Shown here one piece after another: positions 34,245-47,868 of a stretch of DNA of 64,000 bases. How positions within the stretch are numbered: the stretch's first letter is position 1; every line of letters begins with the position of its first letter. Source of the stretch: Pyrenopolyporus hunteri (taxonomy: Eukaryota; Ascomycota; Sordariomycetes; Xylariales; Hypoxylaceae); the NCBI GenBank assembly GCA_902806595.1, contig CADCXC010000003.1, positions 3,286,001 to 3,350,000 on the forward strand. Reading direction: 5' to 3'. The notes under the pieces are model-generated. The model was not told the origin of the DNA. It was given only the letters and a program-made list of their open reading frames with translations, and ran no database searches. Made by a program: the position numbers and the translations under genes.

Positions 34245-34332
34245 CTAGTTTGTCAATTATTCAATTTATCGATTTATAAATGGTAATTTGGCAATTTGTC
34301 AATTTGTCAATTCGTCAATTCGTCAATCCGTC
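34245..34332. repeat. GTCAATTT/GTCAATTC short tandem repeat
   Basis: Units of 8 bp (GTCAATTT, then GTCAATTC, then GTCAATCC) repeat toward the 3' end, preceded by more degenerate TCAATTTAT copies. No gene overlaps it. Confidence 0.7.
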
Positions 34333-34720
34333 GACATGGAAACGTGGAAACGTGGAACGGCGGAAAGGTGGGAGAAGCAGGCGGCCATCTGATTCGCACG
34401 TGCTTTATAAAGCTTTCTATTTTTGATAGCGGTTATTACCAAGATACTGCTTCAAAGCTTCTCATTGGCTACCAACTTCTACCCTTTAGGGCTGCTGGTC
34501 AGCTTCTCGAAGCATTCTACACTGCTGGATTCTGAAAACTGCTGGAATGACCCCTGGGAGAACCCCCTGGGAGCTACCGAGGTAGCCTATGGAGCTAAGA
34601 CGGGCGTAGTAGGCTTCACGTCGGCGAATCATTCAATGAGCGAAGCCGTTTATAGTGAAGCTATTTATACTCAAATACACCTCTCTGTTCATGGCGGGAA
34701 GTGATAACACGCGGCGGTAA

Positions 34721-34772
34721 GTCGTATACTAAAGTCGTATACTAAAGTCGTATACTAAAGTCGTATACTAAA
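34721..34772. repeat. Four perfect tandem copies of a 13-bp unit
   Basis: GTCGTATACTAAA occurs four times head to tail, the last copy one base short of exact. Each copy contains the GTATAC palindrome. It lies 20 bp before a cluster of TACCTAGGTACCTAGG motifs. Confidence 0.9.
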
Positions 34773-37564
34773 GCCCTTTTCGAGCTATGCCTACCTAGGT
34801 ACCTAGGTAGGTAATTAGGTACGTTAGCTACCTACTTTTCTCTAAGTGGACCAAGGTGTGGCTCACTCCCCGGACAACCCCGAGGAAGAACGATAGGTGG
34901 ATGGGCAAATCGGAGGCTCTGGCCAAAGGCCCTACCGTAATTAGTAATTAAGAGACCATCTATTCACTTGCAAATTACCCCTAAACCTGAAGTGAATTCC
35001 AAAACCCGCTTCATCAGATCCCACCAATGAAAACACATTCCTTTTTCTTTGGGTACATAGTGTATATAATACTGCCTCCTCAGCCTTGTTCGGCCAAGAA
35101 CTTGGGGATGACGCGTGCATAGTGCCACATGGCTCGGGACATTATTTTGAACCAGCTCCTAAAACACCTTCAACCGCCATTGATCTACGTAGCACCGCGT
35201 TATACAGATCCCTACATAGAGTTATTGTCTCCCAACTCTCCAGGTCAGCTTCTTAATTCCCTCCTTAATTTGCTTTGCACATCCTTGCTACTTGCTACCT
35301 TTACTTAGCAACCCCCTGCCTGGACACGGAATCTGGGGGTAGTCGAGTAGGGCCGATGTAGTCGATGTCTCGCTAGAGTGCTGGCGCCAGCCGATGCTCA
35401 GCTATCAATCAGGAACACGGGACGCGTTATTAAGCTATTGTATAATCATGAAGGAGATTTGAGAGTTCGCCGTGTCCAAAATTGTCCATAATATACGCGC
35501 GTGTTCCGTTGAGGCTCCTAATGACTTAAACGCCAGGTTCGCTAAGTTCTGGGTGTCATGAACCCGGCGATGAACGTTCTCACGTACCTACCTATGTTAC
35601 CAACGGGGTCAGATTTGGCGATGCTAGGCATGCGTAGGACCCCCAACCTTCGGGATGAGAACTCCTTGTATTTCCGCCCCTAGCGATGCTGGGTGCTGAC
35701 GCGAGAAGCTTGGAATTCTCACGGAGCCGGCCAATTATTTGCTAAGCCTGGTGGTACCTCCTGAAGTGCATGGCACCGGCACAACATAAGCCACCCAATA
35801 CATCGGGTTCGTGAACGTGCGAGATATTTTAAGGTTCTCACTCGCCAAGGACCTTTCTTTTACGGAAATCTTTACAGCGGCGATACGTACATGTACGAAG
35901 TGCGTCTTGCAGAGCAGTAACGTTCAGAGAAGGGTAGATTGGGAGCCGGGCTCAGGTTACAGCCGTTGCCCAGGATCTTGTTCGAAAACGCCATGTAAGA
36001 TCCTGTATCTAGGCCACTTGCGCTGGTCTAGCCTAATCAAATTTACCCACCACGAAATAATGCACGTTAAAATGCTTGCCTGTACTCGGGGGCTGTTCAG
36101 GCGAGAGAACGGGTACCTAGGTTATTATTGTGGTTGATCGTTGTAGTCTCGCCGTCCGTCCCTTGGTGATTAGTTGCTGGCCGTTGGCATTCTAGACCCG
36201 CCGCAATAGGGTCCTCTTCATCCGGGCAGCAGTCCTAGCTGAATATCTTATCTCAAATACTTGGGCCGGGAACGCCCCTCGAAGGTTTCGAGGCGTGGTT
36301 ACAGATTGATAGGTACTCCATGCGACTGGCTGGCGATCCTAGCATTGCGCGAGCTCGAACACCGCAGGGCAGGTAGCTTAGCCAAGTGAGGAAGCACGCG
36401 AGATGGATAACCCTATATTACGTGCCTACGGTAGGTACTGCGTGCTTCGCATGCAAGTCCTGCGGGATCGACACAACCAGCCCGTGCGAGAAGACATCTA
36501 AGCTCCCGAAATCTCCGGGGCTTAGTATGCTCCCCGCTTAATAGCCCGCGTCTCAGAATCGCCACCATGCGTTCCCCCAGAGTCAGGAGCCGTCATCAAG
36601 TAGAGGAGGAGTGGGAGGTGGGATCGAGAACCGCCAAGTACAGTAAGAGTGGTACAGTAGATACTGTGAATATCGTAAGTACCTAGATAAGTCGAGAAAC
36701 ATTCGCAACGTTCGTAGAGGGACGATAGGCTGGCCAGTAGGACATGGTACAAGAAGTAACAGGATATGTCTTTTGTTTTGTTCACTCTATCTTATTCTCG
36801 TTCCTATTTCTATTTCTATTTCCTTTTCTTTTCTTTCGGGGGAGGGGAGGGGGGACGGGGTCATGTCCTTCTCCTTTTTGCGGTTGAAGGTAGTGGCATG
36901 GTGCGAAGGGACATTGTTAGAGCGGGCTGTCAAGAATGCCAGGCACCTATGTGGCTTCTACGGCTCCTATAGTTCTACCAAGAGGAGCTACTCCGGAGAG
37001 AAGTCTTGTTGCTGATCATGAAAGGGATCCGTTTGAAATCATCCCATGGGCAGAGTGTTGATAGGATCCGAACAGAGCGGCCCCCATGTTTCTTCCCCAA
37101 GGTACACACATGTGTACGCAGCCCTAGATGCGATGATGTGGCCGCATAGGTGGCTTGGGGGAGGGGGGCAAATCCTATACTATGTAGGCAGCAGACATAT
37201 TATCCATGCGTCGTCGCGTGGCATGAATTAGGTATGTATCGTGCTGAGAGAATTAAAAGACTCACATAATGCATAGGCCTCCGCCCCCCCGGTATGTTCC
37301 CATCGAGCAGGCGTCTGGTTTTGCGCAAATTGGATCGTATCTGGTCCCCGGCCGGTTTCTACACGCTAAGGGGCGACGTATGCAGCCGTGTTGCTATTGG
37401 AACGTAATATACGAATGGTGCCGACGAAGAAAATCAACAAAGATAGTCGACCAAGAAAAAAAGGGACGGAGGAGGTCTTGGGGTCCCTAGCAAATTCGCC
37501 GCCTCATTGGGGGATGAAGAGGAAGAGAATGATAGGCAGGGTCGCATTGTGCGGGTTTTAGAGT

Positions 37565-37775
37565 ACCTAAGGTCGGAAAACCCTTATGCCCGAAATTTTA
37601 GAAGCCTTGGGAAGGTGCCTACACCTAAGGTACCTATGTACCTATGTAGGTGCACCTCCAGGTGCCAGTACATTACGTAAGGCAAGTACCTACCTACCAG
37701 GTATGTATGGAGTATGGGATCGTTAACATGGGCTAAATACCTAGGCAGGTACCTATGTAGGTAGGTACCTACTTT
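37565..37775. repeat. Cluster of TAGGTACCTA palindromic motifs
   Basis: Within about 210 bp the sequence repeatedly alternates ACCTATGTACC, TACCTACCTACC and TAGGTAGGTACCTA words. It is one of the densest examples of the motif family dispersed through the window's gaps. Confidence 0.75.
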
Positions 37776-37800
37776 GTTTCAGGAAACCCGCGAGCTGAAA

Positions 37801-40800
37801 TATCTGTTTAAGACACTTTTCCAACCGAACTTGGGCAACTTTCTAGCCCTTCTTTATTTTTATTCTGACCCCCCTGCGCCCTTCGCCGCCATGTATTGTA
37901 CTTTTTTCCTTCCCTTCCTTTTTTTTTTTCTTTTTTCCCACAGCCGCTAACCCCATTAAAGAGGATGGAATACGACAGTGAGACCCTCCAAACATCTTGA
38001 TGATGCCATACCATACCATACCATTCCAATGTCATGCCCATGCCATGTCGCGCGCCCATGCTTGTGTCTAAATACTATTCTCGTCGGATAGTTGTTGCCA
38101 TGTAGGTATGTAGGTAGGTAGGTACCTAGGTATACCTACAGATAAGTACCTTTATATGTACTTCGTATGCAGCGTATCCGCCTGGGATGCGAGGCAAGGC
38201 GAGACCAGCAGAAGGTCTGACCGACAATTAGTCACACGGCCTACCACCGCGCCGACTTCAAGCATGATGTCCTATTTTGCACTCCGAGCACCCCGTATTT
38301 GACACTTGGTCCGTCTATCGTCGGCGTTAAGCACCGACGGAACGCGCGGCATACATACCACATACATACATCTTATCTACCTCGCTGTACCAACAGTTTT
38401 GTTATCGGCGCCCGTCTCGATATGCCCGCTTCCTCATAGGGAAGGTTCATTAAATCAATATTTGCATATGACAACATCGAACAAGCGTTCGGCAAACATG
38501 CATGTCCGTTGATATCAAGCGAGGTATGTTGTATTTTGTACTGTATCCTATTTTGTGTCGTACATTGTGTTGCATTATTTGTTGCACTACGTGTTGCACT
38601 AAGTGTTATATTATGAATCGTATTATGAAATATACCTATATTGATGAAAAATGCGTGTGGAAGGAAGGTTCTTACTCTCTTTTCGGCAGTCTGGAACCAA
38701 CCTAAATGGGTGCTGACTGAACCCGTGCCTGTGGACTTGGGTCGCGCCAAGAAATGCATCCCGCCTGAGAGACCCCCCCGGTTGAGGTACCTATCCTAAG
38801 GTATTCACGACCACTACGAGGTTACGGTGAAGGCTACGGGTTATGTGATACCTGGTAGGTAGGTAGGTACCTAAGTAAAACGACGTGCGATATTGAATAA
38901 CATGATATAGATGGCTGCGGTGCGTGTATGCAACAGGGCTGCTATTAATTAGGTACAGTCCACATCTCCTTACATTCATGTATCTGTCTGTATGGTGTAA
39001 TCGCTATATGGGGGAGGTAGATATCTCATAAGAGCATACACCCCCCCTGGTACGCTCCATAATGCATGCGTGAGGTAGGTATGTAGGTATTAAGTAGATA
39101 TTAGGTGGTAGATAATGTATATACCTACACCCTCCCCCCCTCCCTCCCTCCCTCCCTTTACCCTTTCCCTCTCTTCTATTCTTACCTTCTATTTTCTCCA
39201 ACCCGTTCATAGGGCTGAAATGACATCCGCACTTTATTGCCGTCACTATTAATGTGAGTGTGTAGGTAAGTATGTAAGTATGTAAGTAAGCCGGCCCAGG
39301 CACATTACTTCATCCGTAGACGGGTCTGTTACATTACGCACCCGAGGAATTCCAAAATGCAATCGGCCTTAGAGATTCAAACCCCGAACATAAACCAAGG
39401 TATCAATTAGATGGGTTAACTGCCATCGCCAGGTGTAATCTGGAGAGGGAGGAAGGTATCGCAAGAAGTTACCCACGATGGCGTCAACCAGTAACTTCTC
39501 CCCTGGCGCGGTCCCCTGCAGTGGTAGCAACGCTAAACAGTAATAGCGGTGATATCGATCACGGCGATGGCCAGAAGTAACCGAGAATGGCAGAGTTAGA
39601 GTATTTGGGCGGTCTGATGATAGATTAACTGACGCATGAAATGTGACGCAGCATATCCGCTACCGTATCTTGGGCGTAATTTGTGATTATTTTTATTTCT
39701 TCTTATAGGGTATTCTTATTACATTGGACCCTCGACGCAGCGTATCTTAGCGCGGCCATCATGCGGGGATCAATTGATTATCAAGCCCTAGTGTATATAG
39801 GTAGGTAGCTACCTACATGTGGGCATGTACCTATGTACCTAGGTATCTTTGCCGCTTAGCATCTAGCGGGTCCCCTCGGTGTCGCCGCTCACCCGCATGG
39901 TTAATTGTTATTGCTATGTCGTAGGGCTGAAGACCTACATCCCCGCTACTCTCCCATGAGAGCGCAGCGCTCCTCTGTCCCCCAAAAAAAAAAAAAAACA
40001 TCTCGGCGGATAAAAGTAATAATAGCTACGTTTAGTTCAAACGCCATCGACGATAGCCTATATGCGGCTGCCTGTAGCTAGGGAATCCATTTCCTTTGAG
40101 CGAGACTGGATGGCTACTGGCTCGTGCTTGGTCATCGCAAGCGGCCGTCTTCTATTCGCGGGACATGCGACCGATAACACCCTCACTGCGAAGGCGTACG
40201 ATATGCTAACCTACCGTACCTCGCCTTCATTCAACTTACCTACCTGTCCTACCTCAGGTACCTAATACGGCTACCTGATACGGGTACTGTGCGCAAGGCT
40301 TCGAGCATTTGCGGCGAAAGGCGCGGGCTGCAGACGGGCGCAAGAAGGTATCTCAATCGCCTGTTTCTCCGAGCTTTGTCCAGAGCTCCAGCCATACCCA
40401 TAGCAATTATCCGCGCGTTATTACCAGTCGAAGCGCTTTGAGTGGTGCTGTTAAACTATGTAAGCTCCGCATGTGACACAAAGATGCTCACGCTCTTCTG
40501 ATCGGGCTCCAGCTCGTCCGCAATTCAATCGCCTGGAACGGACGGTCCGCCCAATCAGAGGCGATCGCAGCTTGGGTTGCAACCGTAGGTGTCAATTCGC
40601 TATTTGAACTTGCCCGCACATATGACAAATCCCGAATATTAATAAACCCAGAAGCCGTCGGCCGACCTTCGTACGATTGAGAATGGCTTCATATTTACCA
40701 GGTAGGAATCTATTTGCTTCGAAGAACCCAAACGTGTTATGAGGACGATAAAAAGACCTTCGCAGAGTCTTGCCTAGGATAAGAATCAACCTCGGACCTC

Positions 40801-42240
40801 ATCTACATGCGTACCTACCTAGGTACACGTAGCTATGCACCCCAATATACCTATGTACCTTAGGTACCTACCTACCTACCTAGGTATGTAGGTAGGTATG
40901 TATATTGATACGTACGGGTATGCAAATACGTGCATGTGTTTGCAGTTCTCGACTCGTTATGTGTAGGCACCTGCAAAACGTTGGCTAATTGAAAGTACAT
41001 GGGTTAGGGCGCCAAGGCTACATGTCGATGCGTTTCGTTCATTTAGCGTATTACTACATACATACATGTAGGTAGTACATGAACTCGATTGATTTAAGAG
41101 GTGCATGTAGAGGTTTACACTACCTCGGTACCTGATTGAGGTCGGAGAATGGTAGTGAGTGGGTTCAATGCTCACTCCCGAACCCTACGTCCCGTTGCCC
41201 ACGGCCAGCAGTGCCGTCTATGTCGTGCCTACTACTAGGTGGTGGGTATCTTTGCTTACCTACCTAGGTATATCATTATTCCTTGCTCATTACGATAATA
41301 TTGATATTAAAAACAGGACGTAGGATATTTAGGTATTCATCCCTTTGGATAGAATATATAATATACATATATATATAGGTAGGTATGTATAAAGAATCTT
41401 GACGCTTATATTATGAGGTGGAAGTAGAGATTAGAGTTGATAGTTGCCAGTTAGGTCCCTAGGTACATAATTTACTTTAAATATAAGTAGGTAGGTACTT
41501 GATGTAAACTCGGTTTCCCCCTAAATACATCCATATCAAAATACAGCAACTTACATTCTAGTACTTCATCACTATATGCATACCTAACTACCTCTCCTCC
41601 TTATCTGATGGGCACGGCGATGCTGATAAGGCTACGTACCCAGCCAGCTTTGGAGCGGATGCGAATCGGGGTTAATTAGCCACGTAACAGGGCAGGTAGC
41701 TCGCCGCTTCTCCTTGCGGCTGCGCCTGTAGACACTGTACATGGGACTCTCTGGGGGAGCTGTCGTTCACGGAACCAATCGTTATGTAATTATCTAAGTA
41801 TCCAAGTACCAAGGAACTGGCTGAGTTTCCAGATTGAACCGTTGCTTGGGAAAGTGGGGTGCCTTGGGGGGTGGAGGGAAAGCAGATAATAGATACCTAT
41901 CATAGAGACAGATTCGGAAGGGAAGGGGGTACAATACATTAGTCGAGGTACTACTTGGGTTGGGTAGACAGGTGGGCTCCAGATGGGCTACAGATGGGCT
42001 ACGTGGGTACCTGGTGGGGATGTGGGTTGGTAGTCGGCGGCGCAGCACAGATCGAGGTGCATGAGACCCCGAGCCCACCGCTTTTTACAGGGGTGTTTCC
42101 CTCTGTCTGTAAGCTCTTATATGGGAGACTGGCGGTGGACCGATACGGCTCGCATGGGTGCCGATGGTGCGTTTCTGCGACTGACAAGGGTCACCTCTGC
42201 AGAAATATGCAGCCCAGTAGACGCACAGAGTTTACCGCAG
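37801..42240. other. Gene-poor repeat-rich region, second part
   Basis: No gene is supported. Motif clusters of the TAGGTACCTA type are at about 38105-38150, 38850-38875, 39060-39095, 39795-39845, 40245-40265, 40805-40910 and 41360-41500. C-rich/T-rich runs occur at 39128-39170. An inverted repeat of GAAGTTAC with GTAACTTC lies at about 39474-39499. Short frames such as 38373-38759 and 40062-40265 have no recognisable products. Confidence 0.45.
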
Positions 42241-45200
42241 CAAGTCAAATCCCGATTTGCAACACAACCACGTTGTTCTGGTGTTTCCTTTTCCTTTTTT
42301 TCCTGCCCTTCTTTTCCTTTTTCTCTTTCCCTTCTCTATCTTGGCTCGGTCTTGGTCTTCGATGGATGGCCATCCAACGTCCTCAACCCTTACAACCCTT
42401 ACAATCCTCACAACCCTTCACAACCCTACGGCCCTTACATCAATCAAAATCATACGCCAGATCGAGACGCATCCAATCTCCACGGTGACGCGCTTTAGCC
42501 TCAGGCGTGACTCCAGGGCGCAATCTCCCACCTTCATTCGACTTTCCTTTTCGTTTTCTCACACCCCTCCCCCCTGCTTCCCCTGCTTCCCCTGCTTTTG
42601 CTTCTTCTTCTCCTCCCCTCCATACGTATACATCTCATATATACCATGTATCACCGTGTATTTGTATATGTGGTATGCATTATGTAGTAATTCGTCGTTA
42701 TATCTACTCCTTTTCTTTTTCTTTCCCCTCTCTAGCTCTCTCTCTCCCCCTCTCTCTTTTGAGCCTCCTTTGCCAACGCCATCTTGTTGAATCCTACAGA
42801 CTTCATCCTCTCACTTCGTCAACCCAAGACCCAGTACCCATGGCTACATGTAGACTTAGCTTGCCTGGTTACGCATATCATCATCCACTGTATATCATAG
42901 CTCGGCGCGACACAATGCTTCCATGCCTTACCGCCCATCTCAGCTGCCTAGCCATCCCACCATCCACAACCCGCGGTCCCTCGTGACTCTCTTGAACTAA
43001 CTACATATCTTGTCCACCGCTAGAATTGGCCCCGCCGAGCTTGGGGATTCTTATCGCTTCCGCTCTTTCGCATCATCGCATCACGATGCATCTCACGACG
43101 TCACCGTCGCGCCCTAGTTGGAACACCATATACATAGAGCGTGGCGCATTGGCGACTTGGCGACTTGGCTATTTGGCTGATACGATTTTAACCATGTTAA
43201 GGCGCAGCGCTTAGCTGCCCACTATCGTTTGGCTATCGTCTCCCGTTGGAGAGAAAGACGGTACATATTCCGTGGTGTGTGGCTCCAAGTGGATGCCAGC
43301 CCGTATGCCCGTATGCCCGTATGCCCGTATACTGCGCCTTCGAGCCTCGCACGGATCACGGTCCGAGTATACCCACAGCTCGGCCACCCTACGCGAAGGA
43401 CTAAACGGAGCTTGGGTTTGGTATAGAGCTTCGCCGAAATCTAGCTACTGTTTATAAATTAAGCTGCGCATGATCGCGCATGCTACACGACCGATCCGAT
43501 GAAAATACTTACTAGCTTCTCGTATAGGTCACAACTCGTGCAGCCATTCGTCCGCCGTTTATTGCGCGGGCTTTGCCTCTCCGTAGCAGCCGCTGGTGCT
43601 TTCCCCGTATCCGTATCTCTTCCATCGCAGTAAACTTGGGGGACCTGGGTTTCAAGTCGTGTAAGGCACCTGCAAGCGACAGATGCAGGAGTCATATGAC
43701 GATAATAGATGGCCCATCGCGCGGGGTTCTAGACCTCCCCTTATCTTGATTGAGAACGTGTCAGACGTACGCGACCTACGTAAACGGTGCTTACTACCCG
43801 TCCAATGGTATATCTTCGTCAGTCAGCCGGCTTTTGCGGCCCTGTCTACGTGCATACCGGGAGACTGCAGAGTGCCGGGTCTATCCCACTGTCGGGATCT
43901 CTTAACATAAGCCTATACGGAATAGTCCGAGGGCGGACGCCATACGCTGTTCTGATCACTGCGGCCTTTGAAATGCTTCGTTTGAGATTGGGATTCAAAT
44001 TGGGGTTGATATTGGGGTTGAGGGTGAAGTTGAATAGACCCCGAGATTGCCTCGCAGTGCTTCCAGCGTGGAACCGTCTATAATGGATAGGTATTTTTTA
44101 CGATTTCAGGGCTATGCATACTTGACTCACACGGGACCGGGCGGGTTTTCGTCGGCAGGGGGAGAGGTTGCCGCCAAGGGCTTTCAATTCTATTATAGAA
44201 GTTCCTGACCCCCAAATCCATAAAATAGCACATGGATAGACCAAGGCTCTTCCTAATGTGGCATCTCCGTATCTTTCGGCCGAGAAAGACGAAAGAAAAG
44301 AGAAGGAGAAAAAAAAGGGCTCAGCATTTTTATGATCTCGCGTTGGCACATCCCCCCATTCTTCCCACACCAACTCCCCTTTCACGATCGGACACCTCAC
44401 CTCTGTCCGCAAAGCAGCGAATAGAGAATCGGTCGGCGTCAAAGCTAGCGTTTTGAAACGCGACGTCCGTCAGCTCGGTCCGAACCGTATTAGCCGGCGA
44501 GCTCGGAACTCCACGGGTAAGGGCAAGGGGAAACACCTAGGATGGGATAGGTAAACGATAGCGAGCACCGTTATCCAGCCGTATAGTTTCAAAGGGGGAA
44601 CACCATCCCTGATAGCGGCAAGTTGACCGTAACTAAACCCGCATGCCAACAGGGAACGGGCTGGTCACAAAAACTGCCCCTTTAGTTAACGTGTCCGGTA
44701 GGTGGCTTCGCTTTTTACAGGTCTCCGTCGACCTTCGGTGCTTGGCGAGTATAGGTTGCCAGGAATTTGGAAAGCCGTCTTCTAACAAGACCATCCACCG
44801 ACGATCACCATCTTCATAACAAACGGGGACGCGAGCTCCAGCCTTCTTTTTCGACGGTACGGCGCCACTAAACAATACCGAGCCATCCCAACGTGATCTA
44901 CTTATCCCTTTCGTCGTATCTTTTGCCCAATGACGATCTAGCATTTTACGATGGATTCTTCAGCTTTCGGCTGTGCGCACTCCAATTAACAAATCCGCTT
45001 GCTGAAGCTAGCTCGAACGACCCCCTGGTTTCCTTCCAAAGGCCGTCGTCTAAGCCGTTGTCAGAACTCTCTTTTGATTCTCCATCAGAATAAGGCGCGA
45101 CCGTCCCTTAGACGAGAAGCTAACGCCCCCCTGGTATTTTACTCGATCCCTGAGCTAGCATCTTGGCCACCCACAGGCTGAGACCTGCCGCTGGGGGCTG

Positions 45201-46887
45201 CATGTTTCGTGGAGTCACGGACCGCACCCCATGTTGGACCGGCCTAGGCGAATAGGTATTTACGCTATGTAGGTAGCATGTAAGGTACATATATGCATCT
45301 ACGTATTGTACAGTATGGCAGATGGGCTGGAGGTAGCTATTCCCCAGAGGCTTTCTACGTGCTGTCAGATCTCTCACTTGCGGAATTCTATCCCCTGATA
45401 GGAATTCCTACCTTCTCCCTCTTGCTCCCTCTTTTTCTTCTTTCTCTTCTTCTTACTTGTTTCCTTCTTCCTTTTTTTCCTTTTTCCTTTTTTCCTTTTT
45501 TTCTTCCTCTTCCGAGCATAAATGAGCCCACCGTAGGCCGTCCTTGGGTTGGATGCCTAGCGTCGAAGGATACTGCCAAAACAGGATAATCGGCCAATCT
45601 CGAAGCCTAACCGATCTGATCAACAACGTGGCATGGCATGGGAGCATACGAAACTAGCCTGGGGTGTCAGGTGCTTGCTAAGACAGAAGATCCATTCTTG
45701 GTAGTTCGCGCCCTGCCATTGCGGTAAGTCGCAAATTGCGCGTGCGGCACAGCATCGAAAAACCCAAGACACCAAATTTAGTGTCGCAACATCGAGTCCG
45801 TTCGAGGCCGCGATCTTCATCTCCATCTCTCGAGGACTACACGTCGTGTAACAAGGACTTGTTTCCTAAAAGGGGGGAGCTGAGGGCCTTTTTGGCTGCA
45901 GCCACAAAGAGCCATAATTCCCCAGCGCGGTCGGCGGAAGACGCTCGACGTCACCTACCCCAGACCGTGTCCTCCCCGAGCCGTTTGTGCCCTGCTACCT
46001 ACAATACAGCAGAAAGAAATACGAGCACCGCACACAATGCACGTGTTAGCATCATAGACATCACATATGCCACAGACAGGTATTGCTTCAACAGCGCACA
46101 CTATGTACCTACTCAGGTATCCTACTCAGGTATCCTACTCAGGTATGCACGTACGTACCTCACATCCTACGCGCCATAGTTACAAGGATCCGTCTTATCG
46201 CCCTTGCGCGCCGACGTCCAAAAACCCATGGTCCGAGAACGTGGGAGAAAGCCCATCTTTATGAACTAAGGCCTCAGGTTCAGCCCCGAGGCCACCCCAA
46301 ACCCCAGTGACGACTCACGGGAGAGACGCCCAGAAGGGCAAGCTTGTGAGTATAACCGTGCTACAAGGTGCGGGCGTGCCCTTAAGAATATGTTCCTTTA
46401 TGAATATCTAGGTATCTAAAAGGCCGACCTAGCGGAGGTAGATGAGGGTTGAGGAATAAGTCGCTTTGGCCTTACGATTGTTCCGGAGCGCGGCGGAAGC
46501 ACCAGCTCTGATCCGGCCAGTGGGTATGCCTGAGGTCAAATCCGAAACACGACACAGCGATAACGTGAAGTAGCCGCATCAGCTTGGATGAGCGTGCGTC
46601 TAGGACATATTACGTGACGCCATCCGCGTGGAAGAGCGTAGGAAACACATATGTTCTTGCCCTCCTCGCACGACCTCAATGGCTAATTCGGGCCTTGCGG
46701 CGAGGGACTGGGCCTACAATCGGCCGACTAGCTCTCTGCGGGGAGGGATGGGATTATCAACGCGAGCATATCCATTCATTCCCGATGGAAAGAAGAGAAG
46801 GCCAGGGGATGTTTAAACGGCTCGAAGGTTAAACACAGTATTCCCATAGCCGTCACATTATGACGGTTGATGGCTCTATCTCTTGTT

Positions 46888-46926
46888 TTATTCTTCTTCT
46901 TCTTCTTCTTCTTCTTCTTCTTCTTC
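46888..46926. repeat. (TTC)n microsatellite
   Basis: About thirteen uninterrupted TTC triplets. The + strand frames through it read as poly-Phe and the minus strand frames as poly-Glu, which creates spurious open frames on both strands. Confidence 0.9.
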
Positions 46927-47806
46927 TATCTCTCTGTCTCTTTCTCTCTCTTTCCCCTTAGCCCGGTCAATCCCAAAGGTTCGATCCTCGCGTCTTCGTC
47001 CCCCCATCCTTCTTTGTTGGTAATCAACAGACCCGTCTCCAGTAGTGGAAGTAACCCATTGTATAATCGCATATTTAGATGCCTCCAACCGCGCGACGAC
47101 GACGACCGATAAAGCAAATGCTCGCTTCACCGAATGGTTAATGCGCTTGTTATTTCAGCGCTTTCTTCCAGCTTTGGCGCTCATTTCTCCCTGCGAGGGT
47201 CGTGTAGCTTAGGGTATTTACGTACGCGCGTATGTACACCTAGGTAGGTATGCATGTGCACCTACCTACGTGTTTGTAGATAGACACATATTTAGACGCG
47301 CTATGAATAGAATGCCACGAGCTCCTATCCTAGCACGGCCCCCCGTCTTCTCTTCCTGTATCGGCGGTTGTCGTCGTAACAGCCGCTACGTTCGAAGAGC
47401 ACGCCGAGTAGCGTTGAGATAGGCTTAGGAAATTACCTTTCTAGGTTATGCAACGACAAGCATCTTAAACGTTCATGCGCAACACTTCTGTCTATCCGGA
47501 TCTACGTATAGTACTAGTAATCAACAAAGTCCCTTACAACGGCAAGGGATACGCTGATCCTCGGACCCGAGATTGGTCGATGCTCTACATCCTTGGCTAC
47601 GTTTGGACAGGTGAAGTCGAGCCGGTTCGGACGACCACGCCTCTTGCGTAAAATGATAGGTTAGCTAACGATGGAGGGGGAGGGGGTTAGTACTCGGAAA
47701 CGTCGGCGCTCTCGCGAAATGACTGGACAGAACGATAGAGTTGGGTTTTAAAAGTCCTACGTCCGTCATGATATGATGTGATCCCTCAATCATGATTTGT
47801 ACGTGC

Positions 47807-47868
47807 TCCTTTCCTTTCCTTTCCTTTCCTTTCCTTCCCTTCCCTTCCCTTCCCTTCCCTTCCCTCCT
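47807..47868. repeat. (TTTCC)n-(TTCCC)n pyrimidine mirror-type repeat
   Basis: Pentamers of CTTTC change to CTTCC part way along, giving about 60 bp of unbroken pyrimidine on the + strand. A shorter purine block of GGGAA units with the opposite strand bias lies at about 48642-48664. Confidence 0.9.

Larger units (their letters stand above)
31666..37800. other. Gene-poor repeat-rich region, first part
   Basis: No ORF here has recognisable domains or convincing length with a proper start. TACCTAGGTA/GTAGGTACCTA motifs recur at about 31985-32035, 32470, 34790-34835, 36115, 36680 and 37565-37770. Other content is a CTGGCTCTAG-type degenerate tandem (32822-32960), TTTATTTA runs (33545-33600), GTCAATTT units (34250-34330) and a four-copy 13-mer at 34721. 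Frames such as 33989-34286 and 34423-34704 overlap each other and look non-coding. Confidence 0.45.

Noticed and set aside
34721..34772. CRISPR-like array
   Set aside because: The four copies are contiguous with no spacers, and the organism is a eukaryote; it is a plain tandem repeat.
41955..42986. Several overlapping long frames on the + strand (117-177 codons)
   Set aside because: They arise from CT-rich DNA, giving Pro/Ser/Phe-rich nonsense in all three frames at once; no domain or splice-supported structure.
45736..46179. 147-codon frame with a moderately complex sequence
   Set aside because: Its 3' part translates the tandem CTACTCAGGTATC repeat, and no recognisable motif exists.
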